From Closterium sp. Naga37s-1 (lineage: Eukaryota > Streptophyta > Zygnematophyceae > Desmidiales > Closteriaceae), in assembly GCA_947471745.1 (NCBI GenBank), contig CANJKZ010000170.1, positions 1,054,001 through 1,118,000 on the forward strand: a stretch of 64,000 nt of DNA. The letters are read 5' to 3'. The notes beneath the pieces are model-generated. The model was given only the letters and a program-made list of their open reading frames with translations. It was not told the origin of the DNA and did no database searches. This document shows, in pieces, positions 18,448 to 31,341 of the stretch. The position numbers and the translations under genes were made by a program. How positions within the stretch are numbered: the first letter of the stretch is position 1; each line of letters opens with the position of its first letter.

Positions 18448-20994
18448 ATGGCCTTGCTTCGAGTTCTTGCGTTCGATCATGAGGGCAGACCGATTCAGTT
18501 TGACACGTGGCTCGACGATCTGCAGCTGTACCTACTGAGCGATTCTAAGGACCATGTTTCACTGTTTGACCTCGCGTCAGGTGCCGCTACCGCCCCTCAC
18601 GCCACAGCTGACAGTGCGACTCAATCATAGTGGCTTACTCGCGACGGTGCTGCCCGCTTAGCCATTCGCAACCACCTGCCGTTAGCAGAATGCGCTCACT
18701 TCGGACAGCACAGGACAGCACAGGCCCTGTACGACGCTGTAGTTGCTCGCTACTCCTCGCCTGCCACTGCTGCTCTAGGCCGAATGCTACTGCCCTACCT
18801 GTTCCCCGAGCTGTCAGCCTTTGCCATAGTAGAGGACCTTAATTCCCACCTGCGCACTAGCGACGCTCGCTACCGCGCTACTGTCCCTGCTGAGTTCCTT
18901 GACAAACATCAGCCCCCGATGTTCATCACCCTCTACTTCATAGTCACTCGCCTCCCTGACTCTCTTCGCTCTGTCAGGGACCACTTTCTCTCACTTGACC
19001 CCACCTCCCTCACTGTTGACCTACTCGAGCAGCACCTCCTCGCAGCTGAGACTAGTGCAATTGCTGTAGGTGCTGCTCGTGGCACTCCGCGCCCGCCGGT
19101 CTTTGAGCGGTGCTCCCCCCCCCCCTTGCCCCCTCCTACGCCTCTGCTGCTGCTGCAGACGTCCCTGTTGCTGAGGACGTCAAGGCTGCTTCTGCTAGCG
19201 CGAAGCGCCGTAGCGGCAAGGGCAGGGGTGGCAGGGGTGGTGAAGGTGGCAGTGGGGGTGGTGGAGGTGGCAGCAGGAGTGGTGGTGGGGGCAGCAGTGG
19301 AGGTGGTGGAGGCAGTGGAGGTGGTGGCAGCGGTGGGACTGGTGGCGGGAGTGGGGGCTCTGGTGGCGGCGGTAGAGGCACCGGTGGGAGTGACGGCAGT
19401 GGCGGCGGTGGGACTGGTGGTGGTAGGACTGGAGCTCGGCGTGGAGGTTCTGGAGGTGGCCAGCGGCAGCAGCAGCAGCGTCGGAGCAAGACCCAGTCGC
19501 CCCAGCAGCTTCGTGAATGGTTGTTTTAGCGTGGGACGTCTGGGGGTAGTGATAGCTGCCCGTATGTCATTCGCACGGGTGACCGTGCTGGTCAGACATG
19601 CGGGAGGTTTCACACTCAGCACCGCTGCTTCTCCCACCTCGACGACGCTTGGCGTGCTGAGTTTGGTGACGAGGTCGAGCGCCCCCGCTGGGCAGAGCTG
19701 GTTAGGTCTGGAGTTGCTATCTTTGACCTAGACTTTGATGCTATCCTTTCTGCTATGTATGCTTTGTCTGTTAGTGCTGAGGGTGACTGTTACCGGTGTG
19801 TGCCACCTGACCCAGGTATAGCGGCTGCTGCTCGAGGTGCTAGTGAGTCTGGTACTCTCCCTGGTACTGCGCCTGCTGAGGTCTTGCACACCTTCACGCT
19901 GGACTCAAGTGCCTCGCGCTGTTTCTTTCGTGACAGCACCACCCTCACTCCTCTCTCTGCTCCTATCCCGATCAGACAGGCTGACCCCTCCGGGGGCCCA
20001 GACGTTGCCCGTTCCTCCACTGTCCTCCCGTGTCCGGCGGTTCCGTCCGGCTCTCTGTCAGGTCTTCACCTCCCCTCGTTCTCGACGAACTTGGTGAGTA
20101 CAGCTGCCCTCCAGGATGCGATGGTCACTACCACCACTCCTGGGGGTCAGCGTGTGTCGGTCTGCACATGTAAACGGACGGGCCGCCACCTGGCCACGTT
20201 CACTCGTCGGCCTGGGTCGAGTCTGTACACATTGGCTACTGAGCCTCCTCAGGTAGCTGCGTCTGCCTAGGTGCCCGCGTCAGGTCAGGTAGCACCCCCT
20301 TGTTCGTATCGCCTCCTGTCGCACCAGACTCTTCTGTGGCACCACTGCCTTGGTCACCACTCCCTGCCACGCCTTCGTGGCAAGCACTCCCGCGTCCTTG
20401 TCTCTGGTCTTCCCAGGTCTCTGCCTCCCCTCCCGCCCTCGCTTGCCCCGCCCTGCCTTCCTTGTGTCGAGGGTCGGCAGCGCGCCGCTCCTCACTCCTC
20501 CTCGTTTCCTCCGACGACTGCTCCCCTGCAGACCCTCCACATGTACTTGTGGGGCCCAGCCCGCGTCAGTGGACAGGGCCGAGAGCGCTACTTTCTGCTG
20601 GTTGTTGACGACTACACGTGTTAGACCACGGTCTTCCCCTTGCGCAGCAAGGTCCCTGTTGTTTTGATCCCTTGGATCTGCGCGGTCCGTCTCCAGCTTC
20701 GCGAGAGGTTCGGCCAGGACCTTCCTGTCCTGCGTCGGCACTCTGATAGAGGTGGTGAATTTTCCTCCGACCACTTACGGGACTTATGTTGTGGGGAGGG
20801 CATCACCCAGTCGTTCACGCTTCCGGCCTCTCGCAGCAAAATGGGATTGCTGAGCGTCGCATTAGCTTAGTCATGGAGGTCGCTCGTACCTCCTTGATCC
20901 ATGCGGCTGCTCCCCATTTTCTGTGGCTGTTTGCGGTCCGGTACGCTGCGCATCAGCTCAACCTCTGGCCTCGTGTCTCCTTGCCGGAGACCTT
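18448..20994 (+). pseudogene. Copia A gag-protease-integrase (first part), active sites lost
   Basis: Gag starts at 18448 (MALLRVLAFDHEG). In-frame TAG codons occur at 18628, 19527 and 20268, each where relatives have CAG, and another at 20622. A frameshift lies in a C run near 19115, before the Gly-rich tract. The protease motif reads DSSA instead of DSGA (codon 19908-19910 is AGT). In integrase the first catalytic Asp of the DVWGP block is Tyr (codon 20544-20546 is TAC). A further one-base loss near 20828 shifts the frame before the QQNGIAERR block. The frame stops at the insertion of element I. The gag order is capsid, poly-Gly, zinc knuckle CGRFHTQHRC. Confidence 0.88.
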
Positions 20995-21991
20995 TGTTGT
21001 GCCAAAGCACTATAGTGGCACGGTCATCGCACTCCCATTTAGCCTACAAGCCTGCTCAGCTTGTGGAATTTTGTGGGGAGGTGCTTCAACATGTTTTCTT
21101 CAGACCCTCAAAGTTTCAGAATATTTTAAGCAGCTTACAAGGCATGGCAACATTTTTTGGTTTCAAGACTTATGGCATCCCAGAAGTGTGTGTTATTCTT
21201 TTTTGGTAACACACGAGTTCACCATTTCGGCTGTTGACTCATTTACCAAGCTCTGATTGGTCTGAAATTCGGTGTGGCTGTCCTTTGCGATGTTTTACAG
21301 GAGGTCATTGATTTTCAGGACAACCCAGCATCGGAGCAGCACGTGACAGCTGTCGAAAGTTACTGTTCCGTAGTCATGGTGCACTGTTGGCAGCATTTCC
21401 CTTGCCACCCTTATACTGTTGTCATGCCAATGGTGCAGGGACAGAGAATGAGACAAGAAGTACAGGTGGTCAAGTGGGACTCTACCACCCTCCTTTTGAG
21501 AAGTGTGGTCTTCCTAGAAGCAGATTGCAAGAGGGTGCAAGTGGGAAGACAAGCTGACTCGTGGTTGGCTTGACTCACTATTGGTAGCCTTGAATACAGC
21601 TCTGAACATCCAAGTGTGGTTGGCTTTGCTGACCTAGCTAGGATGTTTCTCATCCTTCTCTAGCCATTCTCCCCTAGGACTCAACATTTTCCGAGTTCCC
21701 AGGATGGTCCCAACCCCTTAAGAGTCCCCTAGGCAATGTTGTACTCACCTCTTCCTTGCATCAATGAAACTACAAGTTTTCAGCCGAGCGTACGTTTTTT
21801 TTCACTGCGTAGCGCATACACCTCTGATGAAAGCAGACACCTGAAGCTAACTTCTCTCCAAGTTTCAGCCTCGTATGTTATTGGAGCTGATCGTGACGGC
21901 GTTTTGAATAGAGGCAGGTCGAAGTCATCAGATTCTGCTTAGGCGGTTTCAAGAGCATCCGCGACCCCTAAGTGGACTCTAGACTATAACA
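20995..21991 (+). repeat. 5' LTR of copia I
   Basis: 997 bp, TGTTGTGCCAAAG to CTATAACA. It shares no obvious sequence with the short LTRs of the other copia families. Confidence 0.93.
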
Positions 21992-21993
21992 AG

Positions 21994-22006
21994 TGGTATC
22001 AGAAGC
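21994..22006 (+). promoter_or_regulatory. PBS of copia I
   Basis: TGGTATCAGAAGC two bases after the LTR, an initiator-Met-type copia PBS with one extra A. Confidence 0.85.
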
Positions 22007-22031
22007 GGTTCTTCTCTGTTCCTGGGTCAAT

Positions 22032-25000
22032 ATGGAGGCTGAAGGTTCTGCTCCAGCTGGTCCTAGTGGCAGTGGTGGCGTGAGAGGCGCTGGGGAAGCA
22101 GGAAGAGGCATTGCAGGCGGATCTGCACCAATAGCATCCGTTTCAACACCAGCCAAGGATGATGTGAAGGCATTCAACCTAGAAAAGTTCTCTGGAGAGG
22201 ATTGGGCATCATGAAGGATGGAGCTCCAGGAGAGAACTTTTCAGCCCATCAATGGAGCTTCATGATGGAGCTCCTATTTAACCATTATGGGCTGCTTGAA
22301 GTGATGGATGGAGAATTGAAGAGGCCCCTGAGCGAAGGAGCGACCAAGGAATGGGATCGCCGATCCAAGGATGGATTCTTCCTTCTCTCTCAATGCCTCT
22401 CATCCAACCAGCTGCACCATGTCAAGCATCTCATCAAGGATATCCAGTGTGGTCCCAAGGCATGGAAAATATTGAAGGATGCCCATGCCCCCAGCAGCGA
22501 AGCGATGGTGGTGGTGCTCGAACGACAACTCCATGCGGTGAAGATCAACGAGGGTGATGCCGTGCAAGGAGTGTTCGATCAAATTCGGGACCTCTATGTG
22601 AAGCTCTCAGCTGCTGGTATGGACTACCCTAAAAAGATCAAGTGCTACAAGGCTCTCTCCCTGCTGCCGGAGTCGTGGGGCCCCTTGGTTGTCAACCTCA
22701 ATGGCATGAAGGACTCATGGTCCCTTGAGTGGATCCGTGCTCAAGTCCTTCAAGAGGAGTTTCGGAGGAAGAAGGTTACTGCCGTTGCCGGTGAAGGTGG
22801 AGGCTCTGCCTACGGCATGAAAGGGTTCAAGGGACGTGGCAGCAAGAAAGGCAAGGCCAAGGAAGGCTCTGGAGGGGAGCAGTATTCGGGAGGGAAGCGT
22901 AGCAACAAGGGATGCAATCGGTGTGGCGGCAAGTGTTGGTATTGCCATGTGGAAGGTCACCCATGGTTTAAGTGTCGCAAGCTACCTGTCGGTTGGAGGC
23001 CTGGTCAGCCATCAAATGAAGGCTCTAAGGGTGTTCGTGGAGCTATGGGAGAAGGCATGGGCAGTGAGGAGGGCGATGGAGGTGCTGGCGGACATGGCGG
23101 CATGTTCTACCATGTAGGAGAGGCATGCTCCGAGGACATGGTTGTACCGGCCAGCAAGGTTGCTCTTCACCGCTCCTCCCATTGGGTCATCGACACGGGA
23201 GCCTTCATGACCATGACCAACCGAGAGGATCTGCTGGATGAAGTCAGGCCATCAAAGGCAGCCACCGTCGTTTCAGCCACCGGCCAAGTTGTACCCGTGC
23301 GTGGCGAGGGGAGAGCCATGTTTATGGGTGCGGATGGGAGGCTTGTGGGGCTGAAGCGTGTTCTTCTTGTCCCTGGACTATGTGCCAACCTTCTCTCTAC
23401 CAAGGCATTGAGTGAGGCAGGGATGAAGATGGAGATGTTGGGCACAAAGGTGTTCAAGGCAACTCTGGATGGGCGCGTGTTATGGGACCTCCGAGGCGGC
23501 AAGGACATGCACTGGTCCATGTGGGAGATACCGGTGCTGCCATGGAAGGAGGCGACTACGCGCTTGGCTGCTGAAGCTGTAAGAGGAGGGCATGCAAGCC
23601 ACGTAACCAGTGGAGGAGGTGGTGATGGCAGTGATGGTGGGCTGCTTGTGCATGGGGGGGGTGCGCTACAAAGTGTAACTCCTAGCACGGGTGAGACGGA
23701 TTGGCTCACCGCACACCGTCGTTTTGGCCACGTGGCGCTACCTCAATAACATCAGCTGTTTAAGGAGGAAAGAGTCAAGGGGCTGAGAATAAAGGGGGAG
23801 CCCAAGGAGGTGGGCTCTTGTGAGACTTGCTTGACCAGCAAGTTCTCACGGTTTCCCTTTCATTCGGCGGTGGGGCAGTCAAGTGACCCGGTGGAGCTCG
23901 TGCATGTGGATCTTGTGGGGCCCATGAAGGTAAAGGGAGATGGTGGGGCCCTGTATTCCATGACTATGGTGGATGATTACACAAGGCTCACCTGGTCTTT
24001 TCCACTTGCAAAGAAGAGTGATGCTGCAAGGGTCATCATTGAAGAGTGGCTGCCCATGGTGGAGCGAGAGAGCGGCAAGCGGGTGAAGGCGATTTGTAGC
24101 GACTGTGGTGGGGAGTTTTTGGGAGCAGAGTTCCGGAGCTGGTTGAAGCGGCACGGCATCAAGCAGCAGCTTACCACGGCCTACACCCCTCAATCCAACG
24201 GTGTGGCAGAGAGAGCGAACCGGACCATCATAGAGGGCGGGAGAACGATATTGGTGGACTCGGGTTTACCCTTGCGATTCTGGCCCCTCCTTATTCGTCA
24301 TGCTACCGTCATCAAGAACCGGGTGTTGACTCATGTGGGAGGTCAGCATTGGGTCCCTATGGAGAAGTGGAGTGGCAAGAAGCCCCTGGTGGATATGCTT
24401 CGTGTCTTCGGGTGCATGGGGCTCCTGCATGTCCCTAAGGAGAAGCGTGACAAGCTTCAAGCGGCAGCGGTGTGGGCTGTTCATTTGGGTCTTGCATGGG
24501 GGAGCAAGGGCTGCCTCATGTGGGACCCAAAATCCAACACCGTCTTCACCACCAGAGATGCCAAGTTCATGGAGGGGCTCATGTTCAAGGAGTGGTCGGA
24601 GCGGGGGAGGAGCAAGGTCACCATTCCGCTTGGAATAGAGGTGGGAACCAACGACCCACTTCTCATTCCCATCGAGTTGTCCTCATCTTCAGAGTTGACA
24701 GAGGTGTCACATGACTTGGGAGGTGCTGAAGGGGAGGCAGCAGATGTGGAAGAAGTACTGCAGCAAGGGGAGGCCCCTGTAGCTGAGAGAGGTGATACCG
24801 AGGAGGAGGTGCAGCAGCCTACACCATCCCCTAAGCTTCCACCAAGGCGCACAACCCAAGGGAAGCGTGATGCTGTCCGTGGTGGAGCCAAGGAAGGAGC
24901 AGCCAAGGAGAGGCCCAAGAGAGCTGCCCACCCAAGGGATTTCCTCAAGTATGAAAGGCTTGGGGTTCCCAAGGCATTGCTGGTCCACGAGGAGGAAGAT

Positions 25001-26680
25001 GAGGAGGAGAAGGGAGCCGAAGGGGAGATGGAGCAGATTTGTTGCTTTGGCGTCAACTTACCTCATGAGCCGGTGTCAATGGAGGAAGCTCTCTCTGGAG
25101 ATGATCGAGAGGCATGGCTGGCTTCAAGGGAGGATGAGTTCCAGAGCCACATGGAGAATGAAACGTGGACCCTTACCAATCTGCCCCCAGGAAGGAAGGC
25201 ATTGGACTGCACGTGGGTGTTACGTGTGAAGACCGATGCGGAGGGGAGGTTGGAGAGGCGCAAGACAATGCTTGTGATCAAAGGCTTTTAGCAGAGGGAG
25301 GGGATTGACTTTCAAGAGGTGTTTGCTCCTGTTGCCAAGGCTCCTACGCTCCGGTTGTTGCTAGCAGCCGCTGCCGTTTGTGGCTGGAAGGTGGAGCAAA
25401 TGGATGTGAAGACGGCGTTCCTCTATGGCGTGGTAGACGAGGAGATCTACATGAAGCAGCCAGAGGGGTATGATGATGGGAGCGGACGTGTTTGCAGGCT
25501 CAACAAGGCCATCTATGGCCTCAAACAAGCTCCAAGGTGCTGGTATGCAAGGCTGGTGGAGGCGTTGGAGGCTCTTGGCTTCAAAGTTAGCGGGTGCGAC
25601 GAGAGTCTCTTCATAACCGAGGGGGAGGAGAAGAAGGTATTTCTCCTTCTCTACGTCGATGACATCCTCCTCTTCTCTCCATCCCTGGAGAGGATCAAGG
25701 AGGTGCAAGGGAAGCTGAAGGAGACATTTCAATGCAAGGCCCTTGGACCAGTGGGGTATTACCTTGGTCTTCACGTGGAGCGGGACGAGGTGAAGGGATG
25801 ATTGAGGCTTCACCAACACAAGTACCTTGCAGCCATGGGGGAGAAGTATGGGCTGGAGGAAGGGAGGAGTGTGAAGACTACTCTACCCTCAGGGTTTCAG
25901 CTGCAACTTGATGAAGAGGAGGGTGAGGTGTTGAAGTACGAATTGCAGCGTCGGTTCCAGTCAATGGTGGGGAGCTTGATGTACGCTTCGGTCAACACTC
26001 GCCCTGACATTGCATTTTCAGTTTCACAGCTCGCTCGTGTCGTGTCTAGGCCCCTTCAAGAGCACCTGGATGCAGCAGAGAGGCTGGTGAGGTACTGCAT
26101 GGCAACCTCAAGGGTGGGGCTGCAATATTCAGTGCATGGGCAGCTGAAGCAAAAGGGAGTGGAGGAGGTGAGCACAAAGACGGGTGCACCTGCAAAGCGT
26201 GGGCATTTGTACCTCTCGTGTTTCACCGATGCTACCTGCGCAAGTGACATCAGTGATGCTATATCCCATGGTGGCTATATATGCTGTGTTGGAGGGAGTC
26301 CAGTGAGTTGGAAGTCTAAGAAGCATGGAGAGATAGCTCACTCATCAATGGAGAGCGAGTACATGGCGTTGTTTCATGGAGTGAAGGAGGTGGTTTGGAT
26401 GAGGAGGTTGCTTGAGGAGTTGGGGCAGGAGCAAGAGGGTCCTACACCTGTGTTTGGTGACAGCCAAGGAGCAATTGCAATGGCGCGTAATGCTGTGCTC
26501 CATGGGCTGAACAAGCACATGCATATCAAGTGGCATTGGTTGAGGAAGGAGGTGAAGAAGGGCACCATCTCCTTGCACTACATCAACACTACCAAGCAAC
26601 CTGCGGATTTCTTGACTAAGCGGCTTGCAGAGCATCAGCATTGGAGTTGTGCCACCTTGTGTGGCATGTCCTTCAACTAA
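22032..26680 (+). pseudogene. Copia I gag-pol polyprotein with three in-frame stops
   Basis: The gag ATG is at 22032; a stop and a frame change at about 22200-22215 separate the first 60 codons from the rest. From 22202 one frame stays readable to TAA at 26678: gag, zinc knuckle CWYCHVEGHPWFKC (22934-22975, classic CX2CX4HX4C), protease DTGA (GAC at 23192), the GAG-pre-integrase block LTAHRRFGHV, integrase (HVDLVGP near 23909, CSDCGGEF, PQSNGVAERANR), RT with YVDDI (25653-25667) and RNase H with DSQGAIAMA. It is interrupted only by TAA 23747-23749, TAG 25289-25291 and TGA 25799-25801. All catalytic blocks I can see are intact. Confidence 0.9.
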
Positions 26681-26737
26681 GGGAGGCAGCTTCAGGGAGC
26701 AGCTAAGGGATGAATGAGAGCACGATGAGGGGGAGTT

Positions 26738-27756
26738 AGTTGTGCCAAAGCACTATAGTGGCACGGTCATCGCACTCCCATTCAGCCTACAAGCCTGCTC
26801 AGCTTCTGGAATTTTGTGGGGAGGTGCTTCAACATGTGTTCTTCAGACCCTCAAAGTTTCAGAATTTTTGAAGCAGTTTACAAGGCATGGCAACATTTTT
26901 TGGTTTCAAGACTTATGGCATCCCGGAAGTGTTTGTTACTCTTTTTTGGTAACACACGAGTTCACCATTTCGGCTGCTGACTCATCTACGAAGTTCTGAT
27001 TGGTCTGAAATTCGGTGTGGCAGTCCTTTGCAATGTTTTGCAGGCGGTCACCGAGTTTCAGGACAACCCAGCATCGGAGCAGCACGTGACAGCTGTCGAA
27101 AGTTACTGTTCCGTAGTCATGGTGCACTGTTGGCAGCATTTCCCTTGCCACCATTTCATTGTTGTCATGCCAATGGTGCAGGGACAGAGAATGAGACAAG
27201 AAGTACAGGTGGTCAAGTGGGACTCTACCACCCTCCTTTTGAGAAGTGTGGTCTTCCTGGAAGCAGCTTGCAAGAGGGTGCAAGTGGGAAGACAAGCTGA
27301 CTCATGGTTGGCTTGACTCACTATTGGTAGCCTTGAGTACAGCTCTGAACATCCAAGTGTGGTTGGCTTTGCTGACCTAGCTAGGATGTTTCCCATCCTT
27401 CTCTAGCCTTTCTCCCCTATGACTCAACCTTCTATGAGTTCCCAGGATGGTCCCAACCCCTTAAGAGTCCCCTAGGCAATGTTGTACTCACCTCTTCCTT
27501 GCATCAATGAAACTACAAGTTTTCAGCCGAGCGTACATTTTTTTTCACTGCAGAGCGCATACACCTCTGATGAAAGCAAGCAATATACCGTTGGAAAGCA
27601 GACAACTGAAGCTAACTTCTCTTCAAGTTTCAGCTTCGTATTTTATCGGAGCTGATCGTGACAGCGTTTTGAACAGAGGCAGTTTGAAGTCATCAGATTC
27701 TGCTTATGCGGTTTCAAGGGCATCCACGACCCCTTAGTGGACTCTAGACTATAACA
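26738..27756 (+). repeat. 3' LTR of copia I
   Basis: 1019 bp, ending CTATAACA before the ACCTT duplication. The first base of the terminal TG appears mutated (AGTTGTGCC). It has a few small indels and substitutions relative to the 5' LTR. Confidence 0.92.
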
Positions 27757-30700
27757 ACCTTGCCCACACTGCGTTGGACGGGGGAGGTTGGCGATGCATC
27801 GGTGTTCCAGGTCTGGGGCTCTCGTGCCTTTGTTTGCGATACGTCCGCGGACAAGCTCTCCGCCCGTGCTATTCCCTGCGTCATCCTTGGCTTTCCCCCT
27901 GATGCGCCTGGCTGCCAGTTTTACCACCCCACCTTGCGCCGTGTCCTCCCCTCTCAGGACATCACGTTTGACAAGCCGGTTCCCTTTTACCGTCTCTTCC
28001 CCTACCGCTCTGCCCCTCCCCCGCCCCCGCCGCTCTTCGTTGCTCCCGGTCCTCCTCCGGTAGACCCCCTCCTGCCCCAGGGTCCTGCTCCCTCAGGTGT
28101 GTCTCAGGTAGACCCTCTCTTTGGTACTGTGCGTGTCAAGGTAGCTTGTGACTCAGGTGCTGCTCGAGGTGCTACATCTGGGGTTGTGGAGCCTGGGGGT
28201 GCGGGGCCTGGGGGCGGTGAGTCTGAGGATGCCGGGTCTGGGGGTGCTGGGTCTGGGGGTTCTGAGCCTGGGGGTGCGGAGCCTGGGGGTGCTGAGCCTG
28301 CGGGTGTTGAGCCTGGGGGTGCTGAGTCTGAGGGTGCAGAGTCTTGGGGTGCTGAGCCTGTGGGTGTTGAGCCTGGGGGTGCTGAGTCTGAGGGTGCGGA
28401 GTCTGTAGGTGCTGAGCCTCGAGGTGCTGCTTTGTCTGGGGGTCCTGCTGTTACTTTGCCGGAGCCTCTCTCGCCGCAGCAGCTGCGTGAGTGGCTTTTT
28501 CGGCGCGCACGCCTTCGGAGTGGGGCTGCTAGAGCTGGAGACCATGGAGCTGGAGGTACTAGAGTTACTGCTGGAGCTGGTGGTACTGGAGGTATTGCGG
28601 CAGCTGGTCCTGGAGGTGCTCGTACCAGGGGTGCTGGAGCTGCCGGGACTGGTTGTGTTGGTGGCGCTCGAGTTGGAGCTGTTGGACCTGGAGCAGGAGG
28701 TGGAGGCACTGGCGCTGGTGGTGCTGGCGCTGGAGCTAGAGACCCTGGAGCTGGAGGTGCTGTTTTTGGCGGTACAGGTGCTGGAGGCACTCTGCAGCCG
28801 CGACGGTGCTTCGTTCTTGGTCTCTCATCTTCTACTCGCCTTACTCCTCCCTTACTGTGTCCACCGCCTGACCAGTCACAGAAGCCGTTACAGCCAGCCT
28901 CCCCACTGCCTGTCCCTTCTCCCTACACTGAGCTGACCGGAGGTCTTACTAAGTGTCGTGAGGTTGCGTCTTGCCTGTTCGCCCTGCTCGTCGCACTTCT
29001 CGTCCGCGTCCTCCTCCTGTCCCCGACACCCACGCTATGGCACTTCGTCCTTCCTCTGTTCCACTGCATGTTCCTTTGCTGCCTCCTCCTGAGTCCTCTC
29101 TTCCTGCTGTCCCTGACCCTGAGTCTAACCTTGGGCATGCTGCAAGCCCCACTGTCTCTCGTCTCCTTGACACTGTTGTCACTTACCCTTCTTTTGAGTC
29201 TGCTGCTGCGTCTGCCCTCGTTGTTGAGCTAGTTGACTTTGCTGCCGCCTGTCGCCTAGACTATGCCACTGCTCTTGTTACTGAGTCTGAGTCTGCCCGT
29301 CCTCCGTCCGTCCAGGGTGAGTGTGCTCTTGGCACGGATGTCCTTGAGGACAGGCAAAAGAACTTTGAGTGTCTTGCAGCTGCTGTACCTCGTTTCGCTT
29401 CCATGGTGCTTGCCCCTGAGGGAGACCCGGATGCATCAGACATCCCGACCCCGCGCTCCTACGCCGAGGCGATTATGGGTCCTTACTCCTCGCAGTGGCA
29501 GGCAGCCATGGATGCGGAGATGGCATCCTGGAAGTCCACAGGCACCTACGTCGACGCAGTTCCCCTGTCTCGGGCGAACATAGTCAATGGCATGTGGATT
29601 TTCAGGGTAAAGCGGCCGCCGAGTTCTCCGCCTGCCTTCAAGGCGCGTTACGTTGCTCGAGGCTTCAGTCAGCGACAGGGGTTTGACTACTTCCAGACCT
29701 TCTCTCCCACCCCAAAGATGACCATTCTTTGGGTGTTGCTGCACGTTGCTGCTCAGCGTGACTACGAGTTGCACTCTCTGGAATTCAGCACAGCTTTCCT
29801 GCAGGGCAGCCTGCACGAGGAGATCTGGCTGCACCGCCCACCTGGCTTGACTGGGTCGTTTCCTGCAGGTACCCAGTGGAGCCTCCGGCGGCCAGTCTAC
29901 GGTCTCCGCCAGGCGCCTCGCGAGTGGCACGACACACTAAGGAGGACGCTTGCGGCTCTTGGGTTTGCTCCTTCTACTGCTGACCCGTCACTGTTTCTAC
30001 GCACCGACGCTTCGCTGCTGCCATTCTACGTCCTCGTGTACGTTGACGACCTCGTCTTTGCCACTGCTGACACACCTGCACTGACCTGGGTGAACTGCAT
30101 AGCTATCTTGGCTTGCAAATCACCCGGGACAGAGCACGGCGCACCATTACCGTGACTCAGTCACACATGGTGCACCAGGTCCTTCAGCGCTTCGGCTTCC
30201 AGTTCTCCTCGCACAGCCCACTCTTCTGTCTACCAGCCACTCGCTCTCAGCTCCACCTTCGAACGAGTCCGTAGAGCCGAGTGGTCCGTACCCAGAGCTT
30301 GTGGGTTGCCTCATGTACCTGATGACGTGCACGCGACCTGACCTTGCATACCCTCTCAGCCTTCTGGCTCGCTACGTGGCTCCCAGTCGGCACCGAAAAG
30401 TGCACTGGGATGCTGCAAAGAGGGTACTGCGTTACTTGTGCAGTACGTCAGGCATGGGGCTCGTGCTTGGAGGACGGGGTCCAGTTGTCCTCACTGGTCA
30501 CGCAGACGCTTCTTGGATTGACAACTCAGCTACGCAGTGGTCGTCACAGGGTTACACCTTCCGCCTCGGTTCTGGCTCTGTCTCCTAGCGGTCTACCTGC
30601 TCGTCTTCGGTTCTCAGCTCCAGTTGTGAGGCTGAGATCTACGCAGGGGTCATGGCTGCACAAGAGCTACGCTGGCTCACCTACCTACTGACTGACTTGG

Positions 30701-30978
30701 GAGAGCAGCCTCATTCGCCTTCAGTTCTGTACGTAGACAACAAGGCCATGATTGCCTTGTATCAGGAGCACAGACTGGAGCACCGAACGAAGCACATCGC
30801 TCTGCAATACTTCTTTGCCCGAGAGTTGCAGCAGTGTGGCCAGCTTCGTCTTGCGTACGTGGCCACTCGGGCGAACACCGCTGATGTATTCACCAAGGCA
30901 CTTCCGCCTGGTGATCATCAGCGCTTCTCTACTGTGTTAGGCCTTGTGCCTACTTTGCCTTACTTGCTCACTGCTTGA
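27757..30978 (+). pseudogene. Copia A integrase end, linker, RT and RNase H
   Basis: Continues the interrupted integrase: PTLRWTGEVGDASVF, then a Pro-rich part and a long linker of GGAEPGGAES decapeptide units (about 28180-28440) and Gly/Ala repeats (28520-28790). A frameshift near 28965 leads into RT: FRVKRPP, STAFLQGSLHEEIW and YVDDL at 30039-30053. A deletion near 30090 removes part of the thumb region and shifts the frame. RNase H resumes by 30301, has a TAG at 30586-30588 where relatives have TGG, and ends with TAG-free sequence to TGA at 30976. Confidence 0.87.
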
Positions 30979-31205
30979 CTTTGCTTGTACTGTGATCTTT
31001 ATATATACCTGCATGCTTACACTTGCTAGGGTATGATCTCTGTCCTGTTTGTTCTCTTTTATATAACTCTGCATGTGAACTGGCCTTGTGGTCCTTTGCT
31101 TGTGCTTGGATTGTGTGGTGATTTTGTGATCCACCCAGAGCTTGCTTTGCTTTGCTTGACTGGTCTTGTGACCACTTTTTCTCCCCGACTTTGCCTATGG
31201 GGGTG

Positions 31206-31336
31206 TGTCAAAATGTTATATAGCTTATATTGTGTAGGCTATAGTGGGGTAGCCCATAAGGGGTACAACCTAGTTAGGGTTAGTACTTGTACCCAACTCT
31301 TTGCTAGTTCATTCACTCTCGTTCATTTTTCTGACA
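31206..31336 (+). repeat. 3' LTR of copia A
   Basis: 131 bp, TGTCAAAATG to TTCTGACA. It is preceded by the conserved CTATGGGGGTG tract, which is the likely polypurine tract. Confidence 0.93.
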
Positions 31337-31341
31337 CAAGG

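Larger units (their letters stand above)
20995..27756 (+). mobile_element. Copia element I, inserted in the integrase of A
   Basis: A 6.76-kb copia of a different lineage, with 1-kb LTRs (20995-21991 and 26738-27756) and a perfect 5-bp duplication ACCTT (20990-20994 and 27757-27761). PBS TGGTATCAGAAGC at 21994-22006; polypurine tract near 26724-26735. Unlike the other copia elements it has only about 25 nt between PBS and gag, no minisatellite and no GGGCCC block. It is the youngest layer of a stack in which I lies in A, A in B, and B against H. Confidence 0.95.
17340..31336 (+). mobile_element. Copia element A, full-length but decayed, host to element I
   Basis: LTRs of 131 bp (17340-17470 and 31206-31336), a perfect target duplication CAAGG (17335-17339 and 31337-31341), PBS, minisatellite leader, gag-PR-IN, linker, RT and RNase H in order. 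Without element I and its 5-bp duplication it is about 7.2 kb. The LTRs differ at about five sites. It inserted in the leader of element B in the opposite orientation. The protease and integrase active sites are mutated, so it is dead. Confidence 0.93.

Noticed and set aside
28923-29182. Arg-rich minus-strand frames over the copia A linker
   Set aside because: Antisense to the Pro/Ser-rich pre-RT linker; the same shadows occur in each copia copy.
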